Shown here: in pieces, positions 1-7,783 of the stretch
How positions within the stretch are numbered: the first letter of the stretch is position 1
Layout of the letters: each line of letters begins with the position of its first letter
Source of the DNA: a virus
Reading direction: 5' to 3' (one strand)
Virus record (IMG/VR): IMGVR_UViG_3300009180_000185
Location: 1-27,137 of that record
Length of the DNA stretch: 27,137 bases
Position numbers and translations under genes: made by a program
The notes under the pieces: model-generated
The model's database searches: none
What the model saw: the letters and a program-made list of their open reading frames with translations, nothing else
What the model was told of the DNA's origin: nothing

Positions 1-147
1 GATCCTCAGAAGTGGCAGACTTGGGCTTTGGGTGTGGTTTCTTTCTTTACAATCGGAAAGCAGAACCCGCCCAATCCCATGGAATATAACGACTGGCAAG
101 ATTGGGCTTTCGCCTTTACCCGTGCTGTAACCCTACCTGGTGGCTGA
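1..147 (+). CDS. C-terminal end of a truncated upstream gene, probably virion-related
   Basis: The frame is open from the first base and ends at TGA 145-147, giving the last 48 residues of a protein that begins outside the window. The tail is rich in tryptophan (WQTWALGVV, DWQDWAFAF) and proline (NPPNPM). I do not recognise a family. It is placed with the virion genes because it sits one base upstream of the next structural gene on the same strand. Coding use is supported by the tight junction and by the sequence not being low-complexity. Confidence 0.6.
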   Translation, partial: DPQKWQTWALGVVSFFTIGKQNPPNPMEYNDWQDWAFAFTRAVTLPGG

Positions 148-148
148 C

Positions 149-1459
149 ATGACGATCAACTATCCTGATTATCCCGCCAACTGGCAGCCTCTGGCCAACG
201 ACGCCGCTGACTCGGCTTGGCAGGGTAGCCCCATGAGCAGATTTGCCAAGGGTGGCAGGGCTGGTTGCAAGCCCTTCATGATCATCCCCCCGGCTGAAGA
301 CGTTGCAAAATACGCCAAGGGCGGCCTTGCTAGTGAGGCTAAAGATGTCGCCAATGCCGGTGTTGGCGGCGACTCGATGGTCATCCATATTAATCGAGAT
401 GAGTACAATAAGCTTTGCAAGGAGTGGGGCGAGCCCACGATCAATCCCCATACCGGGATGCCCCAGTGGACGCCGTTCTGGAAGCAGTCTTGGTTCGCGC
501 CTGTGGCTGGGCTTATCGGAACAGCGGCTATTGGCATGGGCGGCGGCGAGCTTCTCGGCGGGCTGCTTGGCTCAGCTGGGGCTTCAACGCTTGCTGGCGC
601 TACTGGTATCGGCGCCTTGGGAAGCACGACTGTTGGGACCTTGGCCGGGAATGCGGCTCTTGGCGCTGGCATTGGAGCTTTGACTGGTGGCGCAAAGGGC
701 GCTCTGACGAGTGGGCTGCTTGCTGGCGCGGGCACTGTTGGGGCGTCGGCATTGGGGAACTATTTTAGTAGCGGAACGCCAACCGATGCGCCAACTCCAA
801 TGAGGCGCCCCGATTATGAGCTTTCTGGGATGGGTGGTGAAGGGGTTTCTGGTCAAAGTTCTGGGACCTCTTCAACTGGATCTTCCGCTGGCTCCGGCCT
901 CATGAATGCAGTCAAGGGCTTTGCCACGGACCCCGGCAAGATGGCGGCTGCGGCGCTAGTTCTGGGCGATATGGCCGGTGGTAGCAGCACGTCTGCTACT
1001 GCGGCTCAGCCTACATCAACAACCACAGATACTAATCTGACCAAGCATTTGGCGATGAACCCGTTGAATCGACAGAGAACCTTGAACCTTCCCGGCTCAA
1101 ACTATTACAACTACGGGTCAATGCCGCAACAGCAGTTCTATGGTGCAGCGCCTGCTGAGCAACAGCAACAGGATCAGCCCACAGTTCAAGCTGCTCATGG
1201 TGGCCCTCTGAGTCATTACGTTCAGGGGGGAGGCACAGGCCGCTCAGACAGCATCCCGGCTAAACTATCCGACGGTGAATACGTCATAGACGCTGAGACA
1301 GTAGCTCTGCTTGGAGATGGGTCGTCTAAGGCGGGGGCTCAACGCCTTGATCAATTCCGTGCTAATATACGCAAGCAGAAGGGCAAGGCCTTGTCGCAGG
1401 GCAAGTTTAGCCCCGATGCGCGGGCTCCTGAGCAGTACTTGATGGGTGGGAGAGCATAA
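149..1459 (+). CDS. Glycine-rich virion structural protein (436 aa)
   Basis: Start ATG 149 is chosen over an in-frame GTG at 140 because it follows the upstream TGA by one base and has a GGTGG sequence before it. The middle third (residues about 115-210) is a long Gly/Ala/Leu stretch of glycine-zipper type, as in phage internal-virion or membrane-penetrating proteins. The N-terminus carries FAKGG and YAKGG (residues 32-36 and 55-59). The C-terminus carries a conserved segment, SIPAKLSDGEYVIDAETVAL, followed by a Lys/Arg-rich region and a final YLMGGRA; I recall this segment from many phage virion proteins of unknown function. It is the first of four consecutive rightward virion genes and overlaps the next by one base (TAATG). 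Its exact place in the particle is unknown. Confidence 0.75.
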   Translation: MTINYPDYPANWQPLANDAADSAWQGSPMSRFAKGGRAGCKPFMIIPPAEDVAKYAKGGLASEAKDVANAGVGGDSMVIHINRDEYNKLCKEWGEPTINPHTGMPQWTPFWKQSWFAPVAGLIGTAAIGMGGGELLGGLLGSAGASTLAGATGIGALGSTTVGTLAGNAALGAGIGALTGGAKGALTSGLLAGAGTVGASALGNYFSSGTPTDAPTPMRRPDYELSGMGGEGVSGQSSGTSSTGSSAGSGLMNAVKGFATDPGKMAAAALVLGDMAGGSSTSATAAQPTSTTTDTNLTKHLAMNPLNRQRTLNLPGSNYYNYGSMPQQQFYGAAPAEQQQQDQPTVQAAHGGPLSHYVQGGGTGRSDSIPAKLSDGEYVIDAETVALLGDGSSKAGAQRLDQFRANIRKQKGKALSQGKFSPDARAPEQYLMGGRA

Positions 1460-2625
1460 TGGCATTCCTTAACTTTCTCACGCAGGGGCAACCACTCCCC
1501 ACGACAGAGTCAAAGCTGACGACCTCTCAGGTCCCGCAGTATCTGTCGGATTACCTCTACAACCTCATGTCTGGCGCCTACAGCGCAGCACAGGAAGGCT
1601 ATCAGACATACGACGCCCCACGCATTGCTGGCTTCACACCTGAACAGCTAAATGCGATGCAAATGGTAACTGGGCAGCGTCCTAGTAACGCCCCGCCAAG
1701 CTGGTCTCCTTATGGAGATGAAATACATACGATGGTTAATGCTACGGGGGCCCCCGGCGCTGATATGATGGCGCCGCTTTCTCCCGGCGACACAGGAGAC
1801 GTTTCTACAACCGTAATGCCGTATTCTCCGTATTCCCCGCCTATGGGAGGCGCGGCTACGGCTTATCGCCCGCAGCTAACTGCTGCTGAGCAAACTGCTG
1901 CAAAAGGTGCTGGATTAGACACGCTTAGCGCTGCAAGCCCTTATTTCAAAGAGGCCAGCAAGAGCCTGCCAAGCACGATTCAAGACTACATGAACCCGTA
2001 TCAGCAGAACGTCATCAACACGATGGGTGACGAGGCACGGCGGCAGTTACAGGAGAAAATTCTTCCTGCAATTGGTGATCAGTTTACGCGCGCCGGTCAG
2101 TATGGGTCTAGCCGCCAACAGGAGATTGCCCAGCGCGGTGTTCGTGATGTCGCCAGCGATCTTGAGGCAAACATTGGCAAGCAGCTTGCAGCTGGTTATA
2201 CTACAGCCGGAACACAAGCTCAGGCTGATCTTCAGCGTCAGGCTCAGTTGGGACAGGCGGCTGGCACTCTTTCAGGAACACAGCAAACAGCTGCGGCAAA
2301 CCTTGCCAATGTTCAAGCTGGTTTAGGGGCAAAAGAACAGGCTATGGGATTGTCTGGGGCCGCTGCGATAGAGGCCGCAGGCGCTGAGCAAGCAGCTATG
2401 AACCAACGCAACCTTGATTTGAGGTATCAGGATTTTCAGAATCAGACGCAGTATCCCAAACAACAAATTAGCTTTCTCAGCGACATCGTTCGTGGGTTGC
2501 CAGCTGGCGGGAGCACGCAGGGAGTCAGCGGAACTTCATCTGGCAATCTGTATTCCGCTTCACCGCTTGCGTCGTTGGCTACTGGGCTGTCTAGCGCTGC
2601 GTCCCTCAGCAATCTTATCAAGTAA
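1459..2625 (+). CDS. Virion structural protein, Gln/Ala-rich (388 aa)
   Basis: ATG 1459 follows a GGGAG ribosome-binding site and shares its A with the previous stop. Residues 15-70 (VPQYLSDYLYNLMSGAYSAA and following) resemble the N-terminal segment often seen in a podovirus-type virion protein next to the ejection proteins. The segment around residues 170-300 is helical and rich in Gln, Ala and Arg (for example REIAQRG-like and QAQADLQRQAQLG), which suggests a long coiled coil. The C-terminus is Gly/Ser-rich. I know no enzyme motif in it. Position between two glycine-rich proteins supports a structural or internal-virion role; this is inference. Confidence 0.7.
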   Translation: MAFLNFLTQGQPLPTTESKLTTSQVPQYLSDYLYNLMSGAYSAAQEGYQTYDAPRIAGFTPEQLNAMQMVTGQRPSNAPPSWSPYGDEIHTMVNATGAPGADMMAPLSPGDTGDVSTTVMPYSPYSPPMGGAATAYRPQLTAAEQTAAKGAGLDTLSAASPYFKEASKSLPSTIQDYMNPYQQNVINTMGDEARRQLQEKILPAIGDQFTRAGQYGSSRQQEIAQRGVRDVASDLEANIGKQLAAGYTTAGTQAQADLQRQAQLGQAAGTLSGTQQTAAANLANVQAGLGAKEQAMGLSGAAAIEAAGAEQAAMNQRNLDLRYQDFQNQTQYPKQQISFLSDIVRGLPAGGSTQGVSGTSSGNLYSASPLASLATGLSSAASLSNLIK

Positions 2626-2635
2626 GGGTTGAGAT

Positions 2636-3769
2636 ATGGCCGTCAATGACGATGATGAAGCCCCAGCTGGTGGTCTTGATTCTCTCATGCCTCGATTCCA
2701 GGGGGCCTATCAAGACATCTACAAAAAGATGCAGGACAACGCTACGGCTAAGCAAGCCGCGCAGCAATCCTATCTTTCAGCGCTGCAACAGCAAGAGGGA
2801 CCGCTTAGCCAGACCGGCATGAGCGACCTCGACAAGGCGGCTATGTGGGCGCAGGCGGCTGGTGCTTTTGGAGCCCCTACTCGCTCCGGTGGGTTTACCG
2901 AGACTCTCGCCAATGTAGGAACAACTCTGTCTGGCCCGCTTTCCAAGCAGGCTGAGATTCAGCGCGCTCGTTCTCAGCAACTGCAACAGCTTCAGCTGGC
3001 CCGTCAGAAGCTGGGCATGGAGATGGCTGGGTCCGGTGGTGTGGATCCGGCACAGGCGTTGCAGCTGTTGAAGGCACAGCAGGATGCTGAGACAGGCAAG
3101 AGCGCAGAGAGCTTCAAGCTTGAGACAATAGATGACAAGCCGGTGTTGGTTGGATCGCGCGGTACGATCAAGCCATTTGACCGTCAAGCTGCGGGGATTG
3201 GGGAAACAGAAACAAAGGCAGATAGCCTGTCCATTCCTGCTGAGGTTCGTGCAGCTGGCCCCGAAGCCGTCAAGAAATACAAGGAAGCCTACGGCACAAA
3301 AATGGCAGCGGAAATGGCTACAGCGCAGACCTCTTCTGATAACTTGGCAACTGCAATCCCAGTTCTTGACCGCGCTGAAAAGGCGTACAAAGAACTTAGC
3401 AAAAGTGGGTTCTTCGGAAGTGCAATTGGCCCTGCGGCGGCAAGTGGTCCATCTCGCATGGTTCAAGGCGTTCTTGGCACCCAAAGCGAGATCCAGAGGC
3501 AGAATTTTGAGGCTGCGGCGAAAGAACTTGAGCTGCTTCAGGCGCAAATCAAAATGAAGGGGCAGGGTGCTATCACGGAAGGCGAGCGCCGCATCCTTCA
3601 AATGACGTTGCCTCGTCTTGATGCTGCTGATCCAAGCACTGGCCTTGAGACCTTGAGAACATTTAGGCAGCAGCTTCAGTCGGCCATTGAGAAGCCTGAA
3701 CGCATCCGCCAGCGTGGGGGTGAACAACAGCCGCAGGGTAAAGTCGTCAAGTGGGGGGATTTGCCGTAA
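2636..3769 (+). CDS. Internal virion or ejection-type protein (377 aa)
   Basis: The start ATG 2636 lies 10 bases after the previous stop, with a weak AAGG/GAG ribosome-binding site. The N-terminus is acidic (NDDDEAPAGG), followed by a Gln-rich helical region around residues 30-150 with many QQLQQLQLARQ-type repeats, which should form a coiled coil. Residues about 225-345 are also strongly helical. No catalytic motif is visible. Its length, composition and position just before the 666-residue ejection-like protein match a DNA-injection or internal-core protein of short-tailed phages. It shares one base with the next gene at TAATG. Confidence 0.65.
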   Translation: MAVNDDDEAPAGGLDSLMPRFQGAYQDIYKKMQDNATAKQAAQQSYLSALQQQEGPLSQTGMSDLDKAAMWAQAAGAFGAPTRSGGFTETLANVGTTLSGPLSKQAEIQRARSQQLQQLQLARQKLGMEMAGSGGVDPAQALQLLKAQQDAETGKSAESFKLETIDDKPVLVGSRGTIKPFDRQAAGIGETETKADSLSIPAEVRAAGPEAVKKYKEAYGTKMAAEMATAQTSSDNLATAIPVLDRAEKAYKELSKSGFFGSAIGPAAASGPSRMVQGVLGTQSEIQRQNFEAAAKELELLQAQIKMKGQGAITEGERRILQMTLPRLDAADPSTGLETLRTFRQQLQSAIEKPERIRQRGGEQQPQGKVVKWGDLP

Positions 3770-5769
3770 TGGACGTTCAGCTCCCCGATGGCACCATCAT
3801 TCAAGACATTCCCGAGGGAACGACTAAGGCTCAGCTGACCGCCAAGCTGAAGGCGAGCGGCTACGACACGTCTGGGCTTGAGCCCGCGCTCATGAGCGAA
3901 CGCGAGCAGCTTCGCGAAGAAGGCAGGCAGCGTATCAAGCAAGCACAAACTGCTGAGCCAGAATATGCTGAGGTTCCTGTCTATGGCCCAGATGGCACCG
4001 CCACGGGTGCAACTGAGCGCGTGATGAAGCCCAAGGCCGACCCCATCGGCGCTGGCGTTTTGTCCACCTTGCCGTTTGGCGAGGACATTGGTGCAGTTGG
4101 CCGCTCTATGGTCAGCGGTCGCACGATGTCTCAAGAAAAAGACATCGGAGAAGGCGTCAGGCAGGCCACGCAGGAAGCCTACCCTGGAGCCTACAGGGCA
4201 GGGCAGGTTGGTGGGTTCTTGCCTGCTCTGGCGCTTCCCATGGGACTTGCTGGACGTGCCACGGGCTTCGCTGGGAAGACTGCGCTAGGCGCCCTTGAAG
4301 GTGCTGGGTACGGTGGCGCCATGGGCTTTGGCGAGGGAAATACCCTTGAAGAGCGTCTTGCAGCGGCTAAGAGTGGCGCTATCGGTGGTGGCCTGCTTGG
4401 TGGCGCTCTTGGGCGCTTTGCTGCGCCCGCTGAGAAGGCAGCTGCGCCTATCGTTCCAGAATCTGTGCAAGCAGCTGAGCGTCTTGGTGTTGATCTTCCC
4501 TATTATGCTGTGACCGATTCCCCTGCACTTCAGCGCGCTACTAAGGTTTCTGAGAGCATCCCACTAGCTGGTGAGCCGGTTACTGCCGCAAGGCAGAAAG
4601 CCGTTACACAGCTTGAAGACGCTGTTGATGCGCTGGTGCCGAAGATGACCACAGAGCAAGCAGGAGAGAAGATTGGATCCGGCATTAAGGGCTGGATGAC
4701 TTCTGGCGTTCGCGAAAAGGCAAAAGCTGCTTATGACGAGGTTGCTGGCCTGTTTGAGAATCCCGGCGTCACAAAGAGCCTTGAAAATACGACAAACGCC
4801 GTTGCCGACATTATGGCCAAACGTGCAAAAACTGGGATGGAAGGTGTTCCTACCGAAATATCCTCTATTCTCGGATCTATTCAAAAGCCGGGTGGTCTTG
4901 ATTATGATAGCGCAAAATATCTGCTATCTGACTTCAGGACAAAATATGTAACGAACAATCTCAACAAAACGATTGATGAGGTTGAAGTTAATAAAATCTA
5001 TCGGGCTCTACGGAATGATGTGATGGACATAGCCGAAGAGGCTGGTGGCGCACCCGCGCGCTTCTTCCTCCAGAAGGCTGATCGTGAATATCAAAAAATG
5101 TCCGCAATGCGCGAGCAGCTTGCCAAGATTGTTGGCAAGAAAGAAGGCGCGGTTAGCGACGAACAGATTTTTAATCGCCTCTTCAACGCTTCAAAGGATG
5201 GCGGATCGGCGAATAACAAGCTGGTTCAGCGCGCTATCACCGTGATGGAACCTGAGCAGCTGAAAGCATTCCAGTCTGGAATTTTGTCCAAACTGGGCCG
5301 CGATGCGCAAGATAATTTCTCGCCTGATCGGTGGCTCGGCGCAAAGGGCATCAACGCACTGAGCCCTCGGGCCAAGGCGATGATCTTCAAAGACGAACCA
5401 AAACTTGTTCAAGCGCTTGAAGACGTTACGGCGATCTCTGAACGGTTTAAGAACCTGAATAAGTTTGGCAACCCTTCCGGCACTAGCCAAGGCATATTTG
5501 GCGGGTTGACGATCACGTCGATGATCCATAGCCCCATAAAAACACTCGCAGTTCTTGCTGGTGCAAACGGCTTCACTCGGATCATGAGCAAACCCGCCAC
5601 GGCACAGGGTTTTGCCGATTGGGCTCGCCGGTACGAAAATTTCGTCAGGTTCCCGACTGAGCAAAGCGGTAAGCTTGCCTATCGTGCGGGACAGCAGCTT
5701 AATCAGATGGTTGCAGACGAAGCAGGGAAAAAGGTAGACGTTAACGACTACCTCAACAAAGGTCCCTAA
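3769..5769 (+). CDS. Large ejection/internal virion protein (gp16-like, 666 aa)
   Basis: ATG 3769 overlaps the previous TAA and is preceded by a run of six G. The N-terminus, DVQLPDGTIIQDIPEGTTKA, is a short module I recognise from the start of many phage internal-virion or DNA-transfer proteins. A Gly/Ala-rich hydrophobic segment at about residues 140-220 is followed by a long helical middle and a second hydrophobic stretch near residues 575-605. In short-tailed phages such proteins leave the capsid with the genome and line a channel across the envelope. I see no lysozyme motif in it. Its end overlaps the convergent glycosyltransferase gene by 17 bases with no terminator between them. Confidence 0.7.
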   Translation: MDVQLPDGTIIQDIPEGTTKAQLTAKLKASGYDTSGLEPALMSEREQLREEGRQRIKQAQTAEPEYAEVPVYGPDGTATGATERVMKPKADPIGAGVLSTLPFGEDIGAVGRSMVSGRTMSQEKDIGEGVRQATQEAYPGAYRAGQVGGFLPALALPMGLAGRATGFAGKTALGALEGAGYGGAMGFGEGNTLEERLAAAKSGAIGGGLLGGALGRFAAPAEKAAAPIVPESVQAAERLGVDLPYYAVTDSPALQRATKVSESIPLAGEPVTAARQKAVTQLEDAVDALVPKMTTEQAGEKIGSGIKGWMTSGVREKAKAAYDEVAGLFENPGVTKSLENTTNAVADIMAKRAKTGMEGVPTEISSILGSIQKPGGLDYDSAKYLLSDFRTKYVTNNLNKTIDEVEVNKIYRALRNDVMDIAEEAGGAPARFFLQKADREYQKMSAMREQLAKIVGKKEGAVSDEQIFNRLFNASKDGGSANNKLVQRAITVMEPEQLKAFQSGILSKLGRDAQDNFSPDRWLGAKGINALSPRAKAMIFKDEPKLVQALEDVTAISERFKNLNKFGNPSGTSQGIFGGLTITSMIHSPIKTLAVLAGANGFTRIMSKPATAQGFADWARRYENFVRFPTEQSGKLAYRAGQQLNQMVADEAGKKVDVNDYLNKGP

Positions 5770-6475
5770 ACAGCCTCGCAAACAGCGTGTCACGGGTCCT
5801 CATGTAGGACTCGTTTACCTCGCCGATGTACCCGGCCCAATAGGTCTCATACACATGGAGCGCATAGGGATCCCCTAGACGCTTCATGTGCTCGTCTGCC
5901 CGGCCCTCATCAAACAGGTAGTTGTGGCGCAGATCGAACGGGAAAAACTCGTGCTGTGGGCGAATATCGCATGGAATTTCCTTCGAGATTTCCACAGGTA
6001 AATTTACAGCGTGGTAGGCCCAGGTGCCAACCTCTAGGGCTTTGGGGATCCGCTCAAGCCATTTCCCAATGAATTCAGACCCAGGCTTGGCGATGATCGG
6101 CGACATGGCCAATGAGTCAGGCGTCTCCCTGGCCAGCACCATATCTGGCCCTACCAAGGGGTGCAGGCCCTTCAGGAGCAGGGTGTCTGTGTCGAGGTAT
6201 ATGCCACCCAGCTTTTGAAGGATCTGAAGCCTCAGCACGTCGGCCTTGTACTGGATCGGCTCAAGCGGAACGCCGTCAATCTCGGTAGGGAGCTCCACTG
6301 GCCTTACCTCGAACAGGTCCTTCACCATGTACCAGTTTGGATTGCTCCGGGGCACCTCATTGCACCACATGATGATGGGGTCGAGGTGGTTTGAGGCAGC
6401 CGCCAGGACTGCCAATGCGTTGATGAAGCTAAAGGGCCTGCTTCCGGGCTGTGTGAGCCAGATAAAGTGTATCAA
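5753..6475 (-). CDS. GT32-like glycosyltransferase with DXD motif (240 aa)
   Basis: This is predicted to transfer a sugar from a nucleotide-sugar donor. The hallmark is the GT32/sugar-binding segment: YKADVLR (residues 76-82), then LGGIYLDTDTLLL with the metal-binding DTD at 95-97. The protein begins MIHFIW, the expected first strand of this fold, if TTG at 6475 is used. That start has GGGGAGAA about seven bases upstream and overlaps the previous gene's TGA, so I prefer it to longer extensions. It is the last gene of the long leftward operon and runs into the ejection-protein gene. Its acceptor could be DNA, a virion protein or host surface sugar; the sequence does not say which. Confidence 0.85.
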   Translation of the reverse strand: MIHFIWLTQPGSRPFSFINALAVLAAASNHLDPIIMWCNEVPRSNPNWYMVKDLFEVRPVELPTEIDGVPLEPIQYKADVLRLQILQKLGGIYLDTDTLLLKGLHPLVGPDMVLARETPDSLAMSPIIAKPGSEFIGKWLERIPKALEVGTWAYHAVNLPVEISKEIPCDIRPQHEFFPFDLRHNYLFDEGRADEHMKRLGDPYALHVYETYWAGYIGEVNESYMRTRDTLFARLFRDLC

Positions 6476-6666
6476 TTCATTCTCCCCATGGTCACGTTGC
6501 TCTCGGCTCTTATGTCTTGGTTGCGCCAAGACCAGCACTCTCGGGTTTCACTTTGAAAGCAAACCCAGATCAGATCATGCTCTAAGCCGTAGTCAATCCA
6601 TGCAATACAAACGGCCTTACCCTTTGGCGTTTCGACGGGAAGAGGAGGATTTAGTTGATGGATCAT
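6472..6666 (-). CDS. Small conserved phage protein, function unknown (64 aa)
   Basis: Residues 3-20 (HQLNPPLPVETPKGKAVC) and the later WVCFQ, CWSWRN, DIRAESN and TMGR pieces match a small protein I recall from many alphaproteobacterial phages and prophages, always without known function. It has several tryptophans and probably forms a compact beta fold. The ribosome-binding site is weak (AGGCC), and the start lies inside the end of the upstream gene, so translation is likely coupled. Its stop overlaps the TTG start of the glycosyltransferase. Confidence 0.75.
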   Translation of the reverse strand: MIHQLNPPLPVETPKGKAVCIAWIDYGLEHDLIWVCFQSETRECWSWRNQDIRAESNVTMGRMN

Positions 6667-6892
6667 AGGTCATTGGCCTTTTGGGAATTGGCGATATGGT
6701 TGTGTAGAGTTCGCCGGTTTCTGGGTCTTTTCGGCAGTCAAGATATATGGCTGTCTTGTGCGAAGGTTTGGGGCTCAAAACAAGATCCCCATCCGGTTCT
6801 TCATAACAGACCATTCCATCTTGATCGTATTCTGGCCTTCTGAGCCATCCGAAAGACCAGTGCCAGCCGTGCCTTACGATGGGATCACTCAT
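6617..6892 (-). CDS. Hypothetical protein (91 aa)
   Basis: ATG 6892 overlaps the stop of the preceding micro-gene by ATGA. The N-terminal part is rich in Trp, His and Arg (RHGWHWSFGWLRRPEYDQDG), then come a Pro/Ser region and LDCRKDPETGELYTT. The last 50 bases overlap the next gene in another frame, and the tail there (STKSSSSRRNAKG) is low-complexity, so only the first 75 or so residues look constrained. No family is recognised. Confidence 0.6.
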   Translation of the reverse strand: MSDPIVRHGWHWSFGWLRRPEYDQDGMVCYEEPDGDLVLSPKPSHKTAIYLDCRKDPETGELYTTISPIPKRPMTYDPSTKSSSSRRNAKG

Positions 6893-7014
6893 AGGAAAGT
6901 GTCCTCAATCATCTGCCAAGTCAGAAGCGCAAGAAACAGTATAGCGCTGACAGACCCTGTTGTGACAACAAGAGTGACGGCGGTGAGCATGATGGTGATT
7001 AGGGTGTCATTCAT
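6889..7014 (-). CDS. Small single-span membrane protein (41 aa)
   Basis: This tiny gene links its neighbours by overlapping stops and starts at both ends: its ATG lies in the final codons of the coiled-coil gene upstream (AATGAATGA), and its TGA lies in the ATGA that begins the next gene. After MNDT it has one continuous hydrophobic stretch (residues 5-33, ITIMLTAVTLVV and following) and a short acidic tail ending in EDTFL. This is the pattern of a one-pass inner-membrane peptide. Function is unknown; holin-like, accessory or exclusion roles are possible but unsupported. Confidence 0.6.
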   Translation of the reverse strand: MNDTLITIMLTAVTLVVTTGSVSAILFLALLTWQMIEDTFL

Positions 7015-7189
7015 TATCGTCGCCCTCTTTCAGGATTGATTGCACTACATTAACGCTCACTGAATTGATCTGTTTGTTCTTCAATAGGAATCGCAGTAGA
7101 CCTTCCAATGTGTCGATGCGTACCTTGAGCCCGTCAATTTCAGAGTTCTGCTCATTGAGCAGATTCTGGACCCGTGATGCTTCAGTCAT
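7007..7189 (-). CDS. Small coiled-coil protein, divergent last member of the tandem array (60 aa)
   Basis: The start ATG 7189 lies inside the previous gene's stop (GATGACTGA) and uses that gene's GGAGGGG as ribosome-binding site. The sequence is a heptad-rich helix (VQNLLNEQNSEIDGLKVRID, then TLEGLLRFLL). It keeps the general design of the three genes before it but not the exact RIEKLEAAL core or LEGKDD tail; its own tail is LKEGDDNE. This suggests an older or diverged copy. Function is unknown; oligomerisation through the coiled coil is likely. Confidence 0.65.
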   Translation of the reverse strand: MTEASRVQNLLNEQNSEIDGLKVRIDTLEGLLRFLLKNKQINSVSVNVVQSILKEGDDNE

Positions 7190-7215
7190 CTTTCCCCTCC
7201 AGTGCTTTGCGGGCG
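7182..7215. repeat. Direct repeat, copy A (gene-junction repeat)
   Basis: This is one of three direct repeats at the gene junctions of the coiled-coil array. On the leftward strand it encodes the (R)KALEGKDD tail of one gene and contains the ribosome-binding site and ATG of the next. This copy and the one at 7601 agree over 34 bases. The three copies are spaced about 205 and 214 bases apart. Confidence 0.9.
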
Positions 7216-7394
7216 CGCACTTCAATCTTCGCCCACTCATCATCGTAGTCACAGTGCTGACAGTGATCTCCCCAGAGCAGAAAATCCCGCAGCGCCGCCT
7301 CCAGCTTCTCAATGCGGTCGGCGGCATCTTCAAGCAAACCCCATGTACTTTCGCCGTAATCCCATTTGCGTAGCCGCTTCACAAGGTCAGTCAT
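7182..7394 (-). CDS. RIEKLEAAL-type small coiled-coil protein, copy 3 (70 aa)
   Basis: It begins MTDLVKRLRKWDYGEST, followed by AADRIEKLEAALRDFLL, a short Cys/His segment (GDHCQHCDYDDEW) and a C-terminal ARKALEGKDD. The DLVKRLR and RIEKLEAAL pieces are shared with copy 1 at 7601. Such small proteins are common in alphaproteobacterial phages and have no known function. The two Cys and one His near residues 44-48 could bind a metal, which the sister copies lack. The start overlaps copy 2 by eight bases, giving tight coupling. Confidence 0.75.
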   Translation of the reverse strand: MTDLVKRLRKWDYGESTWGLLEDAADRIEKLEAALRDFLLWGDHCQHCDYDDEWAKIEVRARKALEGKDD

Positions 7395-7413
7395 CTTTCC
7401 CCTCCAGTGCTTT
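7387..7413. repeat. Direct repeat, copy B (gene-junction repeat)
   Basis: The middle copy matches the other two over 27 bases, from the TCA of the stop through the codons for Lys-Ala-Leu. It diverges beyond, where the codons encode TAE instead of VAR or RAR. Confidence 0.9.
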
Positions 7414-7608
7414 TTCAGCCGTTTCGCGCATTCTGTCCGCAATCATGCAGCAGTCTGGATCATCCAATGCTATCTTTTTAAGCGCCGCCTCTAGCTTCTC
7501 GATGCGGTCATCGCGCTCACCAAGCACTTCGTTGTACCGCGCTAACCAATACTGCCATCGCGGCAGCGTCAGTTCGCCCACTTGAGGTAGCTTGAGATCA
7601 TCAGTCAT
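7387..7608 (-). CDS. RIEKLEAAL-type small coiled-coil protein, copy 2 (73 aa)
   Basis: It shares RIEKLEAAL (residues 35-43) and the KALEGKDD tail with its neighbours. Its N-terminal half differs (DDLKLPQVGELTLPRWQYWL), replacing the LVKRLR segment of copies 1 and 3. The middle has CC at residues 53-54. The start ATG 7608 lies within the stop of copy 1, and the GGAGGGG encoding Leu-Glu-Gly of copy 1 sits four bases before it as the ribosome-binding site. Function is unknown. Confidence 0.75.
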   Translation of the reverse strand: MTDDLKLPQVGELTLPRWQYWLARYNEVLGERDDRIEKLEAALKKIALDDPDCCMIADRMRETAEKALEGKDD

Positions 7609-7634
7609 CTTTCCCCTCCAGTGCTTTGCGGGCG
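7601..7634. repeat. Direct repeat, copy C (gene-junction repeat)
   Basis: The rightmost copy is identical to copy A over 34 bases. The RIEKLEAAL codons, also repeated (around 7291-7319, 7481-7509 and 7692-7719), provide a second set of near-identical DNA, so both ends of the duplicated unit are conserved. Confidence 0.9.
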
Positions 7635-7783
7635 ACACGCCGCATTGCTTGCGACACGGGGCAGCATTCCCACCCCTCAGACAAATCAAGCAGCGCCGCC
7701 TCCAGCTTCTCGATGCGGGCAGCGGCTTCACGGCACTCACGCAGCGGGTATTCTCGCAGCCGCTTCACAAGATCATCGCTCAT
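7601..7783 (-). CDS. RIEKLEAAL-type small coiled-coil protein, copy 1 (60 aa)
   Basis: The start is ATG 7783, which overlaps the stop of the upstream micro-gene as ATGA; a longer extension to 7807 would overlap that gene more. The protein reads MSDDLVKRLREYPLRE, then AAARIEKLEAALLDL, a short segment with CC, and RKALEGKDD. It is the most upstream member of the tandem array. A parallel coiled coil is likely from the heptads. No catalytic residues are seen. Confidence 0.75.
   Translation of the reverse strand: MSDDLVKRLREYPLRECREAAARIEKLEAALLDLSEGWECCPVSQAMRRVARKALEGKDD

Noticed and set aside
2777-3727. Long open frame of 316 codons on the minus strand
   Set aside because: It lies wholly opposite the 377-aa virion gene, has a Cys/Leu/Arg-rich shadow composition, no ribosome-binding site and no recognisable domain.
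5191-5793. Open frame of 200 codons opposite the ejection-protein gene
   Set aside because: It overlaps the C-terminal third of a well-supported gene and is Cys/Arg-rich without any motif.
7182-7634. CRISPR-like array suggested by three regularly spaced repeats
   Set aside because: The repeats are coding, about 205-214 bases apart, and correspond to gene ends and ribosome-binding sites of paralogous genes, not to repeat-spacer units.
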